A stretch of 64,000 bases of DNA from Adineta steineri (GCA_905250115.1 CAJNOI010000019.1:556030-620029); one strand, 5' to 3'. Shown: positions 43,440 through 55,541, counted from the stretch's first letter. Notes: generated from the sequence alone by a model not told the origin. Program-made: numbers and translations.

Positions 43440-44294
43440 ATGAGTGACATGTCAGCAACAAAGCAACTTGCTGGAGATATGAATTCTCCTGCTCCCCAAC
43501 ATTCAGAAATACCACTTGGTACTTCTACAGACAATAATGTTAGTTCTACTAACAATAATATGTAAATATAATATTAATAATGATTATTGTTAATCTATAT
43601 TGTTCGTTATTAGGTCTACGTGGGCAATGTCTAATCTTCAAAAATTAAATGTGACTGAATTATATACTCAACAACGTCAAAGTTTACGTCCTTGGCTTGA
43701 TTTTTTTAATACAAATCAATTTAAACCACCAGCAAATATTAAAGCTGGTAAAAAATAATTTGATTATTCAAAAAAAAAGCAAATTATAATTTCATTTTTT
43801 TTTGTTTAGGTGCACGTCGACTTGTTTTCAATGTTGAACATTTTCAAACAAATTATTTCATTGTAATTATTATTCTATCAATTTATTGCATGTAAGATAT
43901 TGAATTCGTTCTTTTTGTTTTGAAACGAAAAACTATGATATATTTTCATTAGAATTACAACACCTGCTTTACTTTTCATATTATTAGCAATGGGTGCTGG
44001 TTGTTATTTAGTTAGTTTAAAAAATCATGAAAGTCCATTAACAATTATGAGTAAATAATTTAAATTATTTTTTGTATTGTTCTACGAATATTTTTATGTT
44101 TAGATCATCAAATTGCGATAAGTCAACAATATTTAGCAGTATTTTGCCTTTGTGTACCATTACTTTTGATGGTCGGCGCTGGTTCAGCAATTTTTTGGAT
44201 TTTAGGTGCTTCAGTATTCGTCATATTTCTTCATGCACTTTTTCATCAAACACCAAATCAAGAAGCATTCGGTGTTCAAATGGAAGAAGTTTGA
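43440..44294 (+). CDS. RABAC1: PRA1-family prenylated Rab acceptor (RABAC1/PRAF1-like)
   Basis: Five exons (43440-43561, 43614-43747, 43810-43891, 43953-44050, 44104-44294) sum to 627 bp, 208 residues. A polar N-terminus is followed by LRPWLDFFNTNQFKPP and ARRLVFNVEHFQTNYFIV, then two paired hydrophobic hairpins (IVIIILSIYCIITTPALLFI; LAVFCLCVPLLLMVGAGSAI) and the typical end FLHALFHQTPNQEAFGVQME. This order is that of RABAC1, a Golgi/ER membrane protein that binds prenylated Rab GTPases and helps Rab delivery and vesicle exit. Short introns of about 50-60 bp with clean GT/AG ends. It opens the compact plus-strand housekeeping block, 220 bp before hexokinase. An upstream in-frame Met at 43359 exists, but its extension is hydrophobic and not family-like. 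Confidence 0.9.
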
Positions 44295-44514
44295 ATGAAC
44301 AAGGAAAAAAAAGAAACAGATCTTTGATTGCTTTTTTTGCTTCTCTACATTTTGTGATATGATATTCTTTTGCGGGTGCCTCTCTTAATACACATACCCA
44401 AAGCAACTGATACTATTTTCTTTTTCGACCATTAAAAAAAAATATTTATAAAGTGTTCCGTTTTATTTAAATTCAAGAATAAAAAAAATATATATATATA
44501 TAAACTTATTTTAG

Positions 44515-46576
44515 ATGGCACCATCATCAGATTATATCTTAGAGTTTAAAATAGATGTTTTTAAAACTTTAAAAATTGTTGGTATAACAACAGGAGTGTT
44601 AACAGCAATTGGTCTTGGAGCTTATTATATACATCGACGTACACAAAGTTCAAAACGTGTTATTCTACGAGATGAAGTAAGAAATATTCTTCGACCATTC
44701 CAATTGACTGAAGAACAACTTCGTCGTGTTATGGCTAATTTAAATACAGAAATGACAAATGGTTTAAAATCAGATGATACAGAAAATCTTGATTTAGCAA
44801 TGTTTCCAACATATGTTCATCATGGACCAAGTGGACAAGAATCAGGAGAATATTTAGTTGTTGATTTAGGTGGCTCAAATTTTCGTGTTTCACATGTATC
44901 TATTGAAGGACGAAATCGAATGCGTTTAAATAATAAAATATTTCTCATTCCACATTCATTATTGTTAGGTGAAGGAGAAAAATTATTTGATTATATTGCT
45001 GAATGTTTACAAAGATTTATTGATGATAATAAATTATCGTTACTTAAATCTGCGAATTATAAATTTGATTTAGGTAAGAAAACTTTTTATTTGTTTGTCA
45101 TGTTATTTATTTGTTTCTCTTTTAGCTTTTACATTCAGTTTTCCTTGTAAACAAACGAGCTTAAGAGAAGCTACATTAGTATCATGGACAAAAGGTTTCA
45201 GTTGTACTAGTGTTGTTGGTAACGATGTTGTACTTATGTTACAACAGGCAATTGATCGACGAAAAGTACGATTAATAGAAATGAAATCAATCAATAACTC
45301 ATTATTTTATTTAGGGTCTTAAAATACAAGTTGTTGCTTTAGTTAATGATACAGTTGGTACATTAATGGCTTGTAGTTCAATTTATCGTGATTGTAAAGC
45401 TGGTGTTATTCTTGGCACTGGTAAATTACTTCTTTAAATTTAATTTTAATTCATTTGTATATATATAGGAACGAATGCATGTTACTTTGAAAATCTTGAT
45501 AATGTACCTAAATGGACAGGTGTACGAGATAATATACACAAACAAGTTATTATTAGTACAGAATGGGGTGCACTTGGAAGAGTTCGTTATCAATTTTGGC
45601 ATAAAAATATTTATTCATAATGAATATTAATTTATTTAGCATGGTTGTTTGGATTTTATTCGAACTGATATTGATCGTGAACTTGATGAATCAAGTTTAA
45701 CACCACATCAACAAGTTTTTGAAAAAATGATTTCTGGTAAAAAAAAAGAAAAGATTGTTGTAATGAAATCGAAACAGAATTATTTCATTTTTAGCTCTTT
45801 ATCTTGGCGAAATTGTTCGTTTGATTATTGTTGATTTAGTTCAACGTTCAATACTTTTTCCTGGTCGTATGCAAAAATCACCAAGTATTCGTCCTGATTA
45901 TAATATATTTCTTATTCTAAGAGGTAAAGAAAGATAAGATAAAATAGAATAAAAATATATATGATTGTTTTTTAGGAAGTTTCTATGCGAAACATGTTGC
46001 TGATATTGAGAATGATACAAGTAAAAGAGCAAAAACAAACTTTCAAAATATCTATTGATTAAATGAAATTTTTATTTTTTCTTAGCCGAAGATTTGTCAA
46101 TTACAACGACAATTCTTACTTCCATTGGTATTCATGATCCATCATATGATGATTGTTATATTATTCGAGAAGTTTGCAAAACAGTATCACTTCGTGCTGC
46201 TAAACTAGCAGCAGCAGGTAAACTAAAATAATCATACGTAGAAATGTATATGTTTTATTTGAATATTATAGCTGTTGCTGTTCTTATTAATCGTCTCAAT
46301 ATGTCGTCAGTTACAGTAGCTATTGATGGTACACTTTTTCGTCATCATCAACAATTCAAACACAATCTTACTCGTACCTTAGGTCGACTTGTTCCAAGAA
46401 CAGTAAATTCTAATTGAATATAACTTCTTTCTATATTCTATTCAATCTTTATTTTATAGCATCGCTTAGTTCTTTCTGAAGATGGTTCATCAAAAGGTTC
46501 AGCATTGGTAGCTGCTGTTGATCGACGTTTAAAAACAGCACCAATGACATATGACAAAACAAATCTTCCATCATAA
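44515..46576 (+). CDS. Hexokinase with an N-terminal membrane anchor
   Basis: Ten exons (44515-45073, 45126-45265, 45315-45420, 45469-45581, 45640-45736, 45795-45923, 45976-46020, 46086-46217, 46272-46402, 46460-46576) sum to 1569 bp, 522 residues. Residues about 18-42 form a hydrophobic helix ([19 protein letters not shown]), so it probably sits on a membrane, likely the mitochondrial surface. Hexokinase motifs follow in order: [18 protein letters not shown] (phosphate loop), [21 protein letters not shown] (substrate loop), [13 protein letters not shown] with the catalytic Asp, [37 protein letters not shown], and [15 protein letters not shown] (adenosine site). It phosphorylates glucose at the entry of glycolysis. 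It is a single 50-kDa catalytic unit, as in most invertebrates. LGGSNFR and GSSKGSA are mild departures from LGGTNFR and GSGKGAA. One exon ends with the unusual donor GTTCGT. Confidence 0.94.
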
Positions 46577-46802
46577 ATTTTCAGAACAAATAATCTCAAT
46601 GAATTTTCTTATATCTTTGATCTCCTAGTCATTTTTGCATGAAACATTTCTATATTTTATTTATTTAATCCTAATCTCTTATTGTTCATTTAATCATTTC
46701 TGTGAATCTAAATTATCGCCCTTTTATTTTTGTTGTCTTTCTAAATTAGTGTTTATTTCTATGTCTATATTTTTCTTTAGATTAATTATTATATGTTTTT
46801 TA

Positions 46803-47291
46803 ATGGATGGACTTTATTTGCCTGATGGGCGTCAACTTGCATTAATTGATCGTGATTGGATTCTTGACGAACTACCACATTTAGGTAATCCAGACGATAA
46901 TTCAGACGCGAATTATCTACTTGCATCAGCAGCAATCGCTAATAGTGGTACTGGTATAGTACCTGGAGGAGGAGGAGGAGGAGGTTCAACTAGTCGAAGT
47001 ACATCAGGTATTGGAACAGGAAGTAGTACATCACACGGAGCTACTGTACATACAGGTACTGGTGCTAGTACTGGTGTAGATAGTACAGGAACTAGTGGAA
47101 ATACAGTAATAAATCATTACGTTACAAGTGGTGCTCATAATCATAGTTTATTATATAATCCAGACGAATTTGAAGGTGATTTAACGTTACTTTCGGAAAT
47201 TGTTGACGAAACACAAAATAAGTGGTCTGATTTTGGACTTAATCAATTATTAACACCATACGCACGTACAATTCGTCCAACATTTAAATAA
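46803..47291 (+). CDS. ANAPC13: APC13-like anaphase-promoting complex subunit with a low-complexity insert
   Basis: 162 residues in one exon. The N-terminus MDGLYLPDGRQLALIDRDWI then LDELPHLGNPDD matches the start of APC13 (DGR-x-L-x-LID-x-W...LP), and the C-terminal part NKWSDFGLNQLLTPY matches its KWTDLALQYL helix. APC13 is a small subunit that stabilises TPR subunits of the anaphase-promoting complex, the mitotic ubiquitin ligase. Between these two conserved ends lies an insert of about 95 residues rich in Gly, Ser and Thr (GGGGGGGSTSRSTSGIGTGS and similar), which makes the protein twice the usual 74 residues. The frame is open upstream to 46635, but that extension is hydrophobic and AT-rich; 46803 gives the family's N-terminus. 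It lies 227 bp behind hexokinase and 18 bp before the GT49 gene. Confidence 0.78.
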   Translation: MDGLYLPDGRQLALIDRDWILDELPHLGNPDDNSDANYLLASAAIANSGTGIVPGGGGGGGSTSRSTSGIGTGSSTSHGATVHTGTGASTGVDSTGTSGNTVINHYVTSGAHNHSLLYNPDEFEGDLTLLSEIVDETQNKWSDFGLNQLLTPYARTIRPTFK

Positions 47292-47309
47292 ATCAAATTG
47301 TAAAGTATT

Positions 47310-48677
47310 ATGTTTCTTATTCAACGTTCTATAATGCGTCTTAGACGTTATTTGCTTCGATATCGCCTTATTATTCATAGACGACCAAAATTACAAAAAC
47401 TTTTTCGAATTTTTCTTATTCTTATTGTTGGTTTTCTTATCATAAATATAGTTAATGGTGTTCTTTTCTCAACTATATTATTTTTTCAAGAAGATATTCA
47501 TGAACCAGATTATGATCTTGATACACGTCCATATTATAGAACAATTGAAATGACAAAACGTTTTGATAGTTCTGGTAATTATTTACTTGTACAAAATTTT
47601 GTACAATATCAAAGTAATTTAACTAAAAATGCTGATTTACTTGCACTTAATTTACATACAAATATTGAAAATCTTCATTTATTATTAAATCATACCAAAG
47701 TTTGGGATGGACCTATATCATTAAGTTTATATGTAAAAGGTACTCGTGCTAGTGATGATATTGATTATGCATCGATATGGCTTCGTTGTAATCGAAGATT
47801 ATTCAAAGTACTTAATGTTCATCTTGTTATGTCAGCAAAAGCATATGAACGTAAGTTATTTAAATCAAAAGATTAATAAATATTTGAGTTTTTATTTTTG
47901 ATTTTAGATTCAATATCAAATCAACGTAATTCTCATAGTGTTAAATATGCAGTTAGTTGTCACTATGTTACTTATATAAATCATACAGATGAAACTGATT
48001 CAACTCCATATCCATCAAATCTTCTTCGTAATATTGCTCGTCTTGGTACAACACCTTCAACTGTTCAATATATTCTTGCACTTGATATTGATATATTTTC
48101 TGCTCCTGATCTTTTTCATCATCTCGTTTCATTTTACACACAATCAAAATCAAGCGAAGAATTTAATCGTACACTCTATGTCATACCATCATTTGAAATT
48201 CATACTGATACAGTTAAACGTTCAGCCCCATTACCACAAAATAAACGTGAACTAACTTTATTATGGAATGATAATCAATTACAACCATTTCAAGCTGATG
48301 TTTGTCCTACATGTCAATTTTTAACTAATTATCAAGCATGGAAGCAAGAAACAAGTAATGATAAAATTGTCCCACTCTTTCGACCACATTATTCACAACC
48401 ATGGCAACCCTATTATATTGGACCTAAAGATGCACCAATATATGATCCACGTTTTAAAGCACATGCACATGCTCGTATAAGTCAGTGTTGTGAAAGTTAT
48501 GTTGCTGGTTATGATTATAGTGTATTAAATAATATTTATTTATATCGATTAGGTTTTCTTGATAAATCTCAATTACCAAATACAGAATTAATTGATGATG
48601 ATACTTCTGTTTTACTTTTTGATCAATTTCGTGAAGATCTATCAAAACGTTATTTGAATTCAACGAGAAAATGTTAA
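47310..48677 (+). CDS. B4GAT1: GT49 beta-1,4-glucuronyltransferase (B4GAT1-like)
   Basis: Two exons (47310-47850, 47908-48677) give 436 residues. It is a type II Golgi protein: a basic cytosolic tail (RLRRYLLRYRLIIHRR), a membrane anchor at about 31-58 (IFLILIVGFLIINIVNGV), then the lumenal enzyme. The DxD-type metal site is in YILALDIDIFSAPDLF (Asp240 and Asp242). Other family signatures are PYPSNLLRNIARLG, LPQNKRELTLLWNDNQLQPF followed by CPTC, YDPRFKAHAHARISQCCESY and VAGYDYSVLNNIYLYRLGF. B4GAT1 adds glucuronic acid in building the matriglycan primer on alpha-dystroglycan, and LARGE then extends it. Only a B4GAT1-sized single domain is present, not the two-domain LARGE. A second Met at 47334 could be the true start. 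Confidence 0.9.
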
Positions 48678-48788
48678 TTGATCATTCCGTTTTGTTTTGT
48701 TCATTATTTTATTATTTGTTTTATACAGCTAGTTTTCAATAATTGATAAAAAAATAAATAAAAAAATAATTGTTACCAATTTTCAGAT

Positions 48789-51700
48789 ATGGAAACAGAG
48801 GAATTAATTATTCATATTCAGTCTGTAACGATCAAAGATCGTATAAAAGAATTTTTAAACTTACCAAGACCTATACATGAAGAACTTGATGATAATGAAC
48901 AATGTGTTTGGTGTATGTTAATAAACAATAGAAAAATAAATACGATTTTTCTTTATATTATAGCTTCGAATATACTCTTATGTGCAACAGTTTTTCTTGA
49001 AGATGCTGTTAATTATCAATCAATAGTACATAAAGTAACAAGAAAATATTTGTTAATCTATCGATGGTTTTCAAGTTCATTTATAAAAAAGTAATAGAAG
49101 AAAAGAATAAAATTTTCTAATAAATTTATGTATCTTATAGATTACATCAAATTATTTTAATGATTAATCTCTGTTTAGCATTATTTGAACAACCATCATC
49201 ATTTAGTATAACATCAGATGTTCGTGATCAACCTGAACGAATTATTTTCTCTTATAATATACTTATGATAATTGAAGGTTTAACACTTTTTTGGTTTCTT
49301 TTTTATATATCTACAAAAGTAAGAAAGTTTATATGAATTAATTAGTAATCAATCAAATAATTATTAGAGTACTTGTCTTGGTATAAAATATGTTCAAAAA
49401 CGATTTTGGATCATTATTTTTTTCATTGTTATAATTTATTCATTATGTGAATGGTTTACATTGTTTATATTTATTCGTCAAACATATCATGGGGTATGTA
49501 TAAAATTAGGGATGCAACGGTGGCGATCGTTGATCGCTACACCGGCGAACCAGTGAACCGATGAATCGTCACCGTTTCACCGGTCTAAACGATAATCGGT
49601 GGATCGGTTTTCGTCACTTTTGCATCCCTATATAAAATTAAAAAAAAGAACAATATTTAAAAATATTAAGTTTCGTCTTCGACGTATTCTTCGTCCAATA
49701 TTTATGATAGAATCATCACAATTAATGAAAAAAGTATTTAAAGCTCTACACAAAAATTTATTAACTATTATTGCGTATGTTTAATAAAATATCACAGGTC
49801 GATGAATACGCGAATCGTATACGGCCGTGTTTCGCCGTATTTTGACGTATTACCTGTCTCAGTATTACGATCGTATTTTGTTCGTGTCGTATACTCTCGT
49901 TTACACGGGTAAACGGTCGATTACACTGGTTGTAATCAATCGTTTTTTAGTCATAAACGGCCCACCATTAGACCAGATTCTGATACCCTGAAATGGCCGT
50001 ATTCTGTCGTGCAAATACGGTCGTAATACTGAGACAAGTAATACGCTCAAATACGACAGAGCATGTTCGACCTGGGAAAGATCAATAGCAATTATTATTA
50101 TTATTTTATTTTCTAGCTGTATTTCATTGGCATTCATTCATATTCTTTTCTTTGCTATTATGGGAATGTTTTTATTTCCAAAGTCAGATGTATACTATTA
50201 TAAAAATATTATTTCCATTAAAACAAAACTTCTTTCATATATATATTTAGATTCGGCCAGATAGTCAAAATACAACTTATTTTTCTAATCTACATGATTC
50301 AGTCTTTCAATTACTTGTTCTTTATTCAACAGCAAATAATCCTGATATTATGATGCCAGGTATAGAAAATATCTTATTTAATTTCAAATCTTTATTTTGT
50401 TTTTGATTATATTCATAGCTTATTCTGATAGACGTTTAAATGCATTATTTTTCATTGTTTTTGTTATTATTGGTAAAATGTAGGAGAAATTATTCTAATT
50501 ATTAAAAGTTTTTTTTTTTTTATTTATTTATTTAATTCAGGTATTTATTGGATACAAAATATAACAACAGCTGTCGTTTATCGGGCTTTTCGAGGATATT
50601 TTCTAAATTCAATAATTAATTCTCAATTACGACGACGTATAGCTGTACGAGCATCATTTGAAATCTTAAGAAAACGTATGTCATATAATCGATCAATTGA
50701 AACAAAGTATTAACTAAGCGAAATTGAATGTTTTTTTCAAATAGATAAATTTAATTTTTTAGAGATACAGTACCAATATCAATTATTCAAACAGTATTAA
50801 CTTCAGTATCGATGAATAAATGGCATTTTAATCAAATTAATCATGTTAGGAAAAAGAAAACGAAATTAATCTTAATACAATTGACATATATTTCTTTTTA
50901 TAGTGTTTAAATGAATTCATGTATGAAAATGACGTAATTAATCTTGATCAATATACTCATATCATGCAATTATTAGATCTAAATCCAAAATTAGCACCAG
51001 TAAGTAAAATATATTCAAAATTAGAAAAATATTTATTTTCTTTAAGGATCTTGATATTGAAGCTTTAAATGAAAATCTATTCGATCGACTTAAAGCTGTT
51101 GGTCGTTCAAAAGCATTCGATTTCATCGGAACAATATTTGCTATACTTAGCGTACTTCTTGTTACAGTAAATACTTTCATTTAAGAAAATTATCTTCTTA
51201 TTTTTTTATTTTGATAGATTGAAGTTAGTCATCATCATTTAAATACAGATTATGAAGATCTGGTTATATATATAATACCAATAGCTTTTATTAATTTAAG
51301 TTTAATAATTTATTTTTTTCTTGAAATAATTGTTAAAGCATGGGCATTTGGACCGATAATTTTTTTTCGTTCATCAACTATGCATATATTAGAAGCAACT
51401 GTAGCATTTACATGTTTCATTTTACAAATGATTTATATTATGATACATGGAACACCGGTGATGGCTATGAATAGATATGTGGATATGAAACAGGAAGAAA
51501 ATTCTTTTTTGACACTTTGGGCAACAACAAAAACGTGCAATATGTTATTTATCTATCGTTTAATTCGTTTTTTACCAGCATCAAAAAATATTCGAATTAT
51601 TGTTGGAACAGTTATTGATGAAATTCGAAATGGTGGAGCATTTTTTGGTGTTTTATTTGTTAGTTAAATTATTTTTATTCATTATATTATTCTAAACAAA

Positions 51701-52478
51701 ATATTCTAGAGTTGTTATTATGCATATTCAATACTTGGTATGGAATTATTTGGTGGTGCTGTTGATGAACTCTACAGACGATATAATCAGTCAAATCAAA
51801 CGTAACTATACTTAAGAGCTTTTCATTTTTATATTCGATGCGTTATATTTATAGAATTTGTGGTACTTATGAACAATTAGAGTATTGGCCAAATGGATTT
51901 AATGATTTTTATGTAAGTTTAAATAGTTAATTATATGATGTTATTCAATGTATTTATTTTGTAGTCATCCATGGTTACATTGTATCATATAATGATTGTA
52001 AATCAATGGTATGTCTTTGTTAATGGATTTCGTAATGCAACAGATTCAATGTAAGAAAAAACAATTTTTATTACTTCGATTTCTATCTTTATTATTATTC
52101 AATAGATGGAGTGAATTATATTTTATATTTTGGTATTTATTTGTAACAAATATTGGATTGAATATTTGTCTTGCATTAAGTGGTGATGTGAGTATTTCAT
52201 TCTTGTTTAAACTTATTTTTAATGATAATATTGATTTCACCTTAGATTCATGATGCTAAAAAGAAACGAGCTGATCAACATGAAGAATTAATTGTATCGA
52301 ATATGTATGATATTTATAGGTAGATAATTAAAATTAAGAAAATATTTAATTTTATAATTATTAAATTAGATCTGATATAAAAGAGCCAACATCTACAGAA
52401 ATTATTCAACGATTACATCAACATCCATATATTAATTTTCGAGAAATTTCATCTGAAAGGAGAATAATCTCAACTTGA
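48789..52478 (+). CDS. TPCN: Two-pore cation channel (TPC family)
   Basis: About 16 exons can be followed from ATG 48789 (METEELIIHIQSVTIKDRIK) to TGA 52476-52478. Recognisable parts in order: LEDAVNYQSIVHKV and YRWFSSSFIKK (N-terminus and IS1), the IS4-S5 region FRLRRILRPIFMIESSQLMK, the pore I filter LYSTANNPDIMMPAYS, IS6 FFIVFVIIGIYWIQNITTAV, the EF-hand-like linker, second-domain S1-S4 with IIVKAWAFGP-type and NMLFIYRLIRFLPASKNIRI segments, pore II WPNGFNDFYSSM...MIVNQWYVF, and IIS6 FVTNIGLNICLALSGD. TPCs are endolysosomal Na/Ca channels gated by NAADP or PI(3,5)P2. Filter II reads VNQW rather than VNNW. The first intron's donor is uncertain (48908-48915). Two introns carry MITE-like elements (49507-49630 and 49795-50076). 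Confidence 0.88.
49507..49630. mobile_element. hAT-type MITE in a TPC intron
   Basis: 124 bp beginning TAGGGATGCAA and ending TTGCATCCCTA, perfect 11-bp terminal inverted repeats. It is flanked by the 8-bp direct repeat TATAAAAT on both sides (49499-49506 and 49631-49638). An 8-bp duplication and TAGGGATG ends are hAT-superfamily features. No ORF; the interior has further symmetry (ACCGGCGAACCAG / CACCGGT). Confidence 0.92.
49795..50076. mobile_element. Long palindromic MITE-like element in the next TPC intron
   Basis: The left arm starts CAGGTCGATGAATACGC and runs through GTATTACCTGTCTCAGTATTACG. The right arm, read in reverse complement, starts CCCAGGTCGAACATGCTCTG and also runs through GTATTACTTGTCTCAGTATTACG. 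Arms are about 90 bp each, the interior is GC-richer than the exon flanks, and there is no ORF. Superfamily not determined; a clear target duplication was not found. Confidence 0.85.
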
Positions 52479-52554
52479 GAATTCATATCTTTTATCTTTC
52501 ATTTTACGCAATTAATTATTTTCTGATTTTGTTGTTCTGATCTTTATTTTCTAG

Positions 52555-53110
52555 ATGGCACAAAATCTTCTTCGTCCATTAACCTCTTTTCGAGGTATTA
52601 ATTCATTAGCTGGATCAATGCGTGCATATTCAGTTATGTATACTGCACATTGTACAGCAACTGGCGGTCGTGATGGTCGCGCTAAATGTGATGATGATCC
52701 AGCACATTTAGATGTAAAATTAGTTAGACCAAAAGAAATGGGTGGTACTGGTGGTGATGGAACTAATCCTGAAGAATTATTTGCTGCTGGTTATAGTGGT
52801 TGCTTTTTAGGTGCAATGGGTTTAGCAGCAAAAAATCTTCATAAAACATTACCTAAAACAACAACTGTTACTGCATCCGTTAGTATTGGTAAACATGGCA
52901 ATGGTAATTTAGGTTTAAAAGTTGATTTAACTGCTAAATTACCAGGAGCTACACAAGCTGATGCTGATGCGATTGTTAAAGCAGCACATCAAATTTGTCC
53001 TTACTCTCGTAAGTTATTTTCTCTAAATAAAAATAGTCAACTATATATATCTGTACGTTTTAGATGCAACACGTAATAATGTTGATGTTAAACTCAAGGC
53101 TACAACATAA
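52555..53110 (+). CDS. Organic hydroperoxide resistance protein (Ohr/OsmC), probably mitochondrial
   Basis: Two exons (52555-53008, 53064-53110) give 166 residues. The N-terminal 24 residues are basic and hydroxylated (NLLRPLTSFRGINSLAGSMR), like a mitochondrial presequence. The core has GRDGRAKCDDD, then NPEELFAAGYSGCFLGAMGL with the peroxidatic Cys83 and the nearby Glu, and AHQICPYSHATRNNVDVKLK with the second cysteine Cys148. The 65-residue spacing of the two cysteines and the R/E pair are those of Ohr, which reduces organic and fatty-acid hydroperoxides with lipoyl-dependent partners. Ohr is mainly bacterial and patchy in eukaryotes, so an ancient transfer is likely, but an intron and presequence show it is a settled nuclear gene. 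It fits the oxidative-stress tolerance of desiccating animals. Confidence 0.92.
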
Positions 53111-53248
53111 ATATTAAAATATCTAACAAACCTCTAATCTCGCATAATAGATCATAGTCTTTCAACCTTTTTTTTATTATTTAAATAAACAAATAGATAG
53201 ATAGATATATACATATAGAAAAGCAAAAAAGCAATCACAATTTATCTT

Positions 53249-54883
53249 CTAATGATAAACGGTTTTAGTAATCCAATCTGTATAATAAGATATTTTTGTA
53301 TATACACCAAGACCAGCACAACTAAAACCCCAAGATATTAAACCAACTAAATGCCAATGACCATTACGTAATATAACCATTGGACCACCAGAATCACCCT
53401 ATAAAATAAGCATTTGTCAAAACATTTTATTTAATTTTAAAACAAACTTGACATGCGTCACATGTTGAATTTTTACATAAACCAGCACAAAGAGTTGTTG
53501 ACCAACTTGTATTTTGTAATCCACATTCATCATAGGATTGAATAGGTACTTCAACTTCACGTAAATATCGAAAATTTCCTGTACCTTGTGTTTCTCCCCA
53601 TCCAGTAACAAGTGTTCGATCACCATGTCGAACAAAATCTTGAATTGATGATATACAAATAGATCGAATATAAGGACTAAATATAAGTGATTCAGATAAT
53701 TGAAGTAATGCAATATCATGTATCCATCGAGTAGATTTTCCATTATATGAAGGATACTATTTAAAAAAAAAGCAGCAAATATTATTTGTATAAATTCTAT
53801 ATTCAATACGTACAATAACAATTCGTTTAATCATTCTTGTAATACGTGAAGGTTCTACCGTATATCGATCATGTATACCAAATTCTGCTAATAAATATTT
53901 TGGATCGGTTCTATATGAAATAAAGAAAATATGTCTCTTGAAAGCAAATATATACAGATATACCCATTAACACAATGTGCAGCAGTTACAATCCAATTCG
54001 AATTTAATACAGTTGCTAAATAATAGAATAAATCAATTGAAAAACTTATTATAAAATCTAACCTCCACAAAATTTGCCATAATTATAGAGAAGTACTTGC
54101 CATGGATGACTATGTGGTATAACTTGACGACCACCAACAATACGACTAGAAACTCTACGAGAATATTTATAACCATTTATTGAAGTTAATCCACATTCTA
54201 TGTAATAGAATCAAGTTTTAAATAGAAATATTTATTTATTTAATATACCAGCATATTTTTCTGTTAATAAAAATGATGGATTACTTAAATACGATGGTGT
54301 ACTTAATGCTTCTAAAAATATAAACAACAATTGAATAGATAAGAAGAAAAAACACTTGCGTTCTATTGGAATAAGTTCGTAGTGCATAAGAAAATTTGTA
54401 TCTAGTTTTATATCATTAATACGTAGTTCAACCATTAATGTTTGTCCAACTCCACCTATCCGAACATGACGACGATCACCACATAATTCAACTTTTTCAT
54501 TTTCTAATCCTGGTGTCCATAAATTCACAGAAGCACGACGACAACCTCCTGTTAAATATTCTTCAATAGGAATAGGAATTAATATATAATCGAATTTGAC
54601 AACAATACGCTATATAATTAAAGAAGTTTTTTTTTTATATTAAAATGAAAATGACAAATAGAAATTATATAACCTGATGTGCTGAACCAACTACTAACCA
54701 TTGACAATGAATAGTTGATTCGATAGGTGTTAATGTAGTTTTATTAACAAAAAGAATACCAGTATCATTCATAAAACTACGTAATAATGGACAATCAGAT
54801 ATGACAGTATTTACTAGTATGATTATGATTAATGCTAAGCTTTTGCCTAAATATCCGGAAAAATAATATATATATGTATACAT
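53249..54883 (-). CDS. Secreted CUB-like plus trypsin-like serine protease
   Basis: Minus-strand exons run from ATG 54883 to TAG 53249-53251. The N-terminus has a hydrophobic signal ([17 protein letters not shown]), then a CUB-like region with [33 protein letters not shown] and [18 protein letters not shown]. Next come the linker [18 protein letters not shown] and the activation site [19 protein letters not shown]. The catalytic triad is complete: His in [14 protein letters not shown], Asp in [14 protein letters not shown], Ser in [28 protein letters not shown] is the usual conserved loop. It ends [10 protein letters not shown]. Cleavage after Arg at RIVGG makes the active enzyme. Such CUB-protease modules act in digestion, clotting or immune cascades outside cells. 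It converges with Ohr, 138 bp apart. Confidence 0.88.
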
Positions 54884-55541
54884 ATAAAACTTTTATAGTC
54901 AATGTTTTTACCACAAGGCAATCGAACAATCATTTTTTTGTCGATAATCAAGATTTATTCGTTTTGTTTTTGTTCTTATTATCATTTTTTTAGCTTGAAG
55001 CAACAGTGAATAGTCAATTTTTTTTCTCTTTTTTTTTTCTTTCAATGATAAAAAGTATCTTTAGCTTAACCTTAAAAAAAAGGCGAAGAATAAATGTAAT
55101 CGATGTATATAAAAGAAGGTCTCGTCGTTGTTTGAAATATGCTAGTACTACAATTTCGTATTTTGAAAACCTTGATTTAAGTAAATAAGATTTTTTGTTT
55201 TTATTTATTATCGATTATTGATATTATTTCATATAGACTAGACATATTAATACAAAAAAAAACATCACGACATAATTTCAATTTTACCGACAAGAACAAG
55301 TTTATTATGGATTCTTTTTGTTGATAATAATTGTGCAAAGTGTTACTGTCTATTTTGCATGATTTCATTTCAACACTTAACTTTATCTGGCTTCTGTCTC
55401 TCGTCCTTTATTTATTTGAATATAAACACATTAGATTTGAAAATAAAAATATTTATGCAAATAATCACATCATTACGAAGAGGTCAGTCCTATCATTTAT
55501 TACCCATCCTTGAATTATGTATGTTTCATTATTTCGACTAT

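Noticed and set aside
46635..46802. N-terminal extension of the APC13-like frame
   Set aside because: AT-rich, hydrophobic, and not part of the family; the Met at 46803 gives the conserved start.
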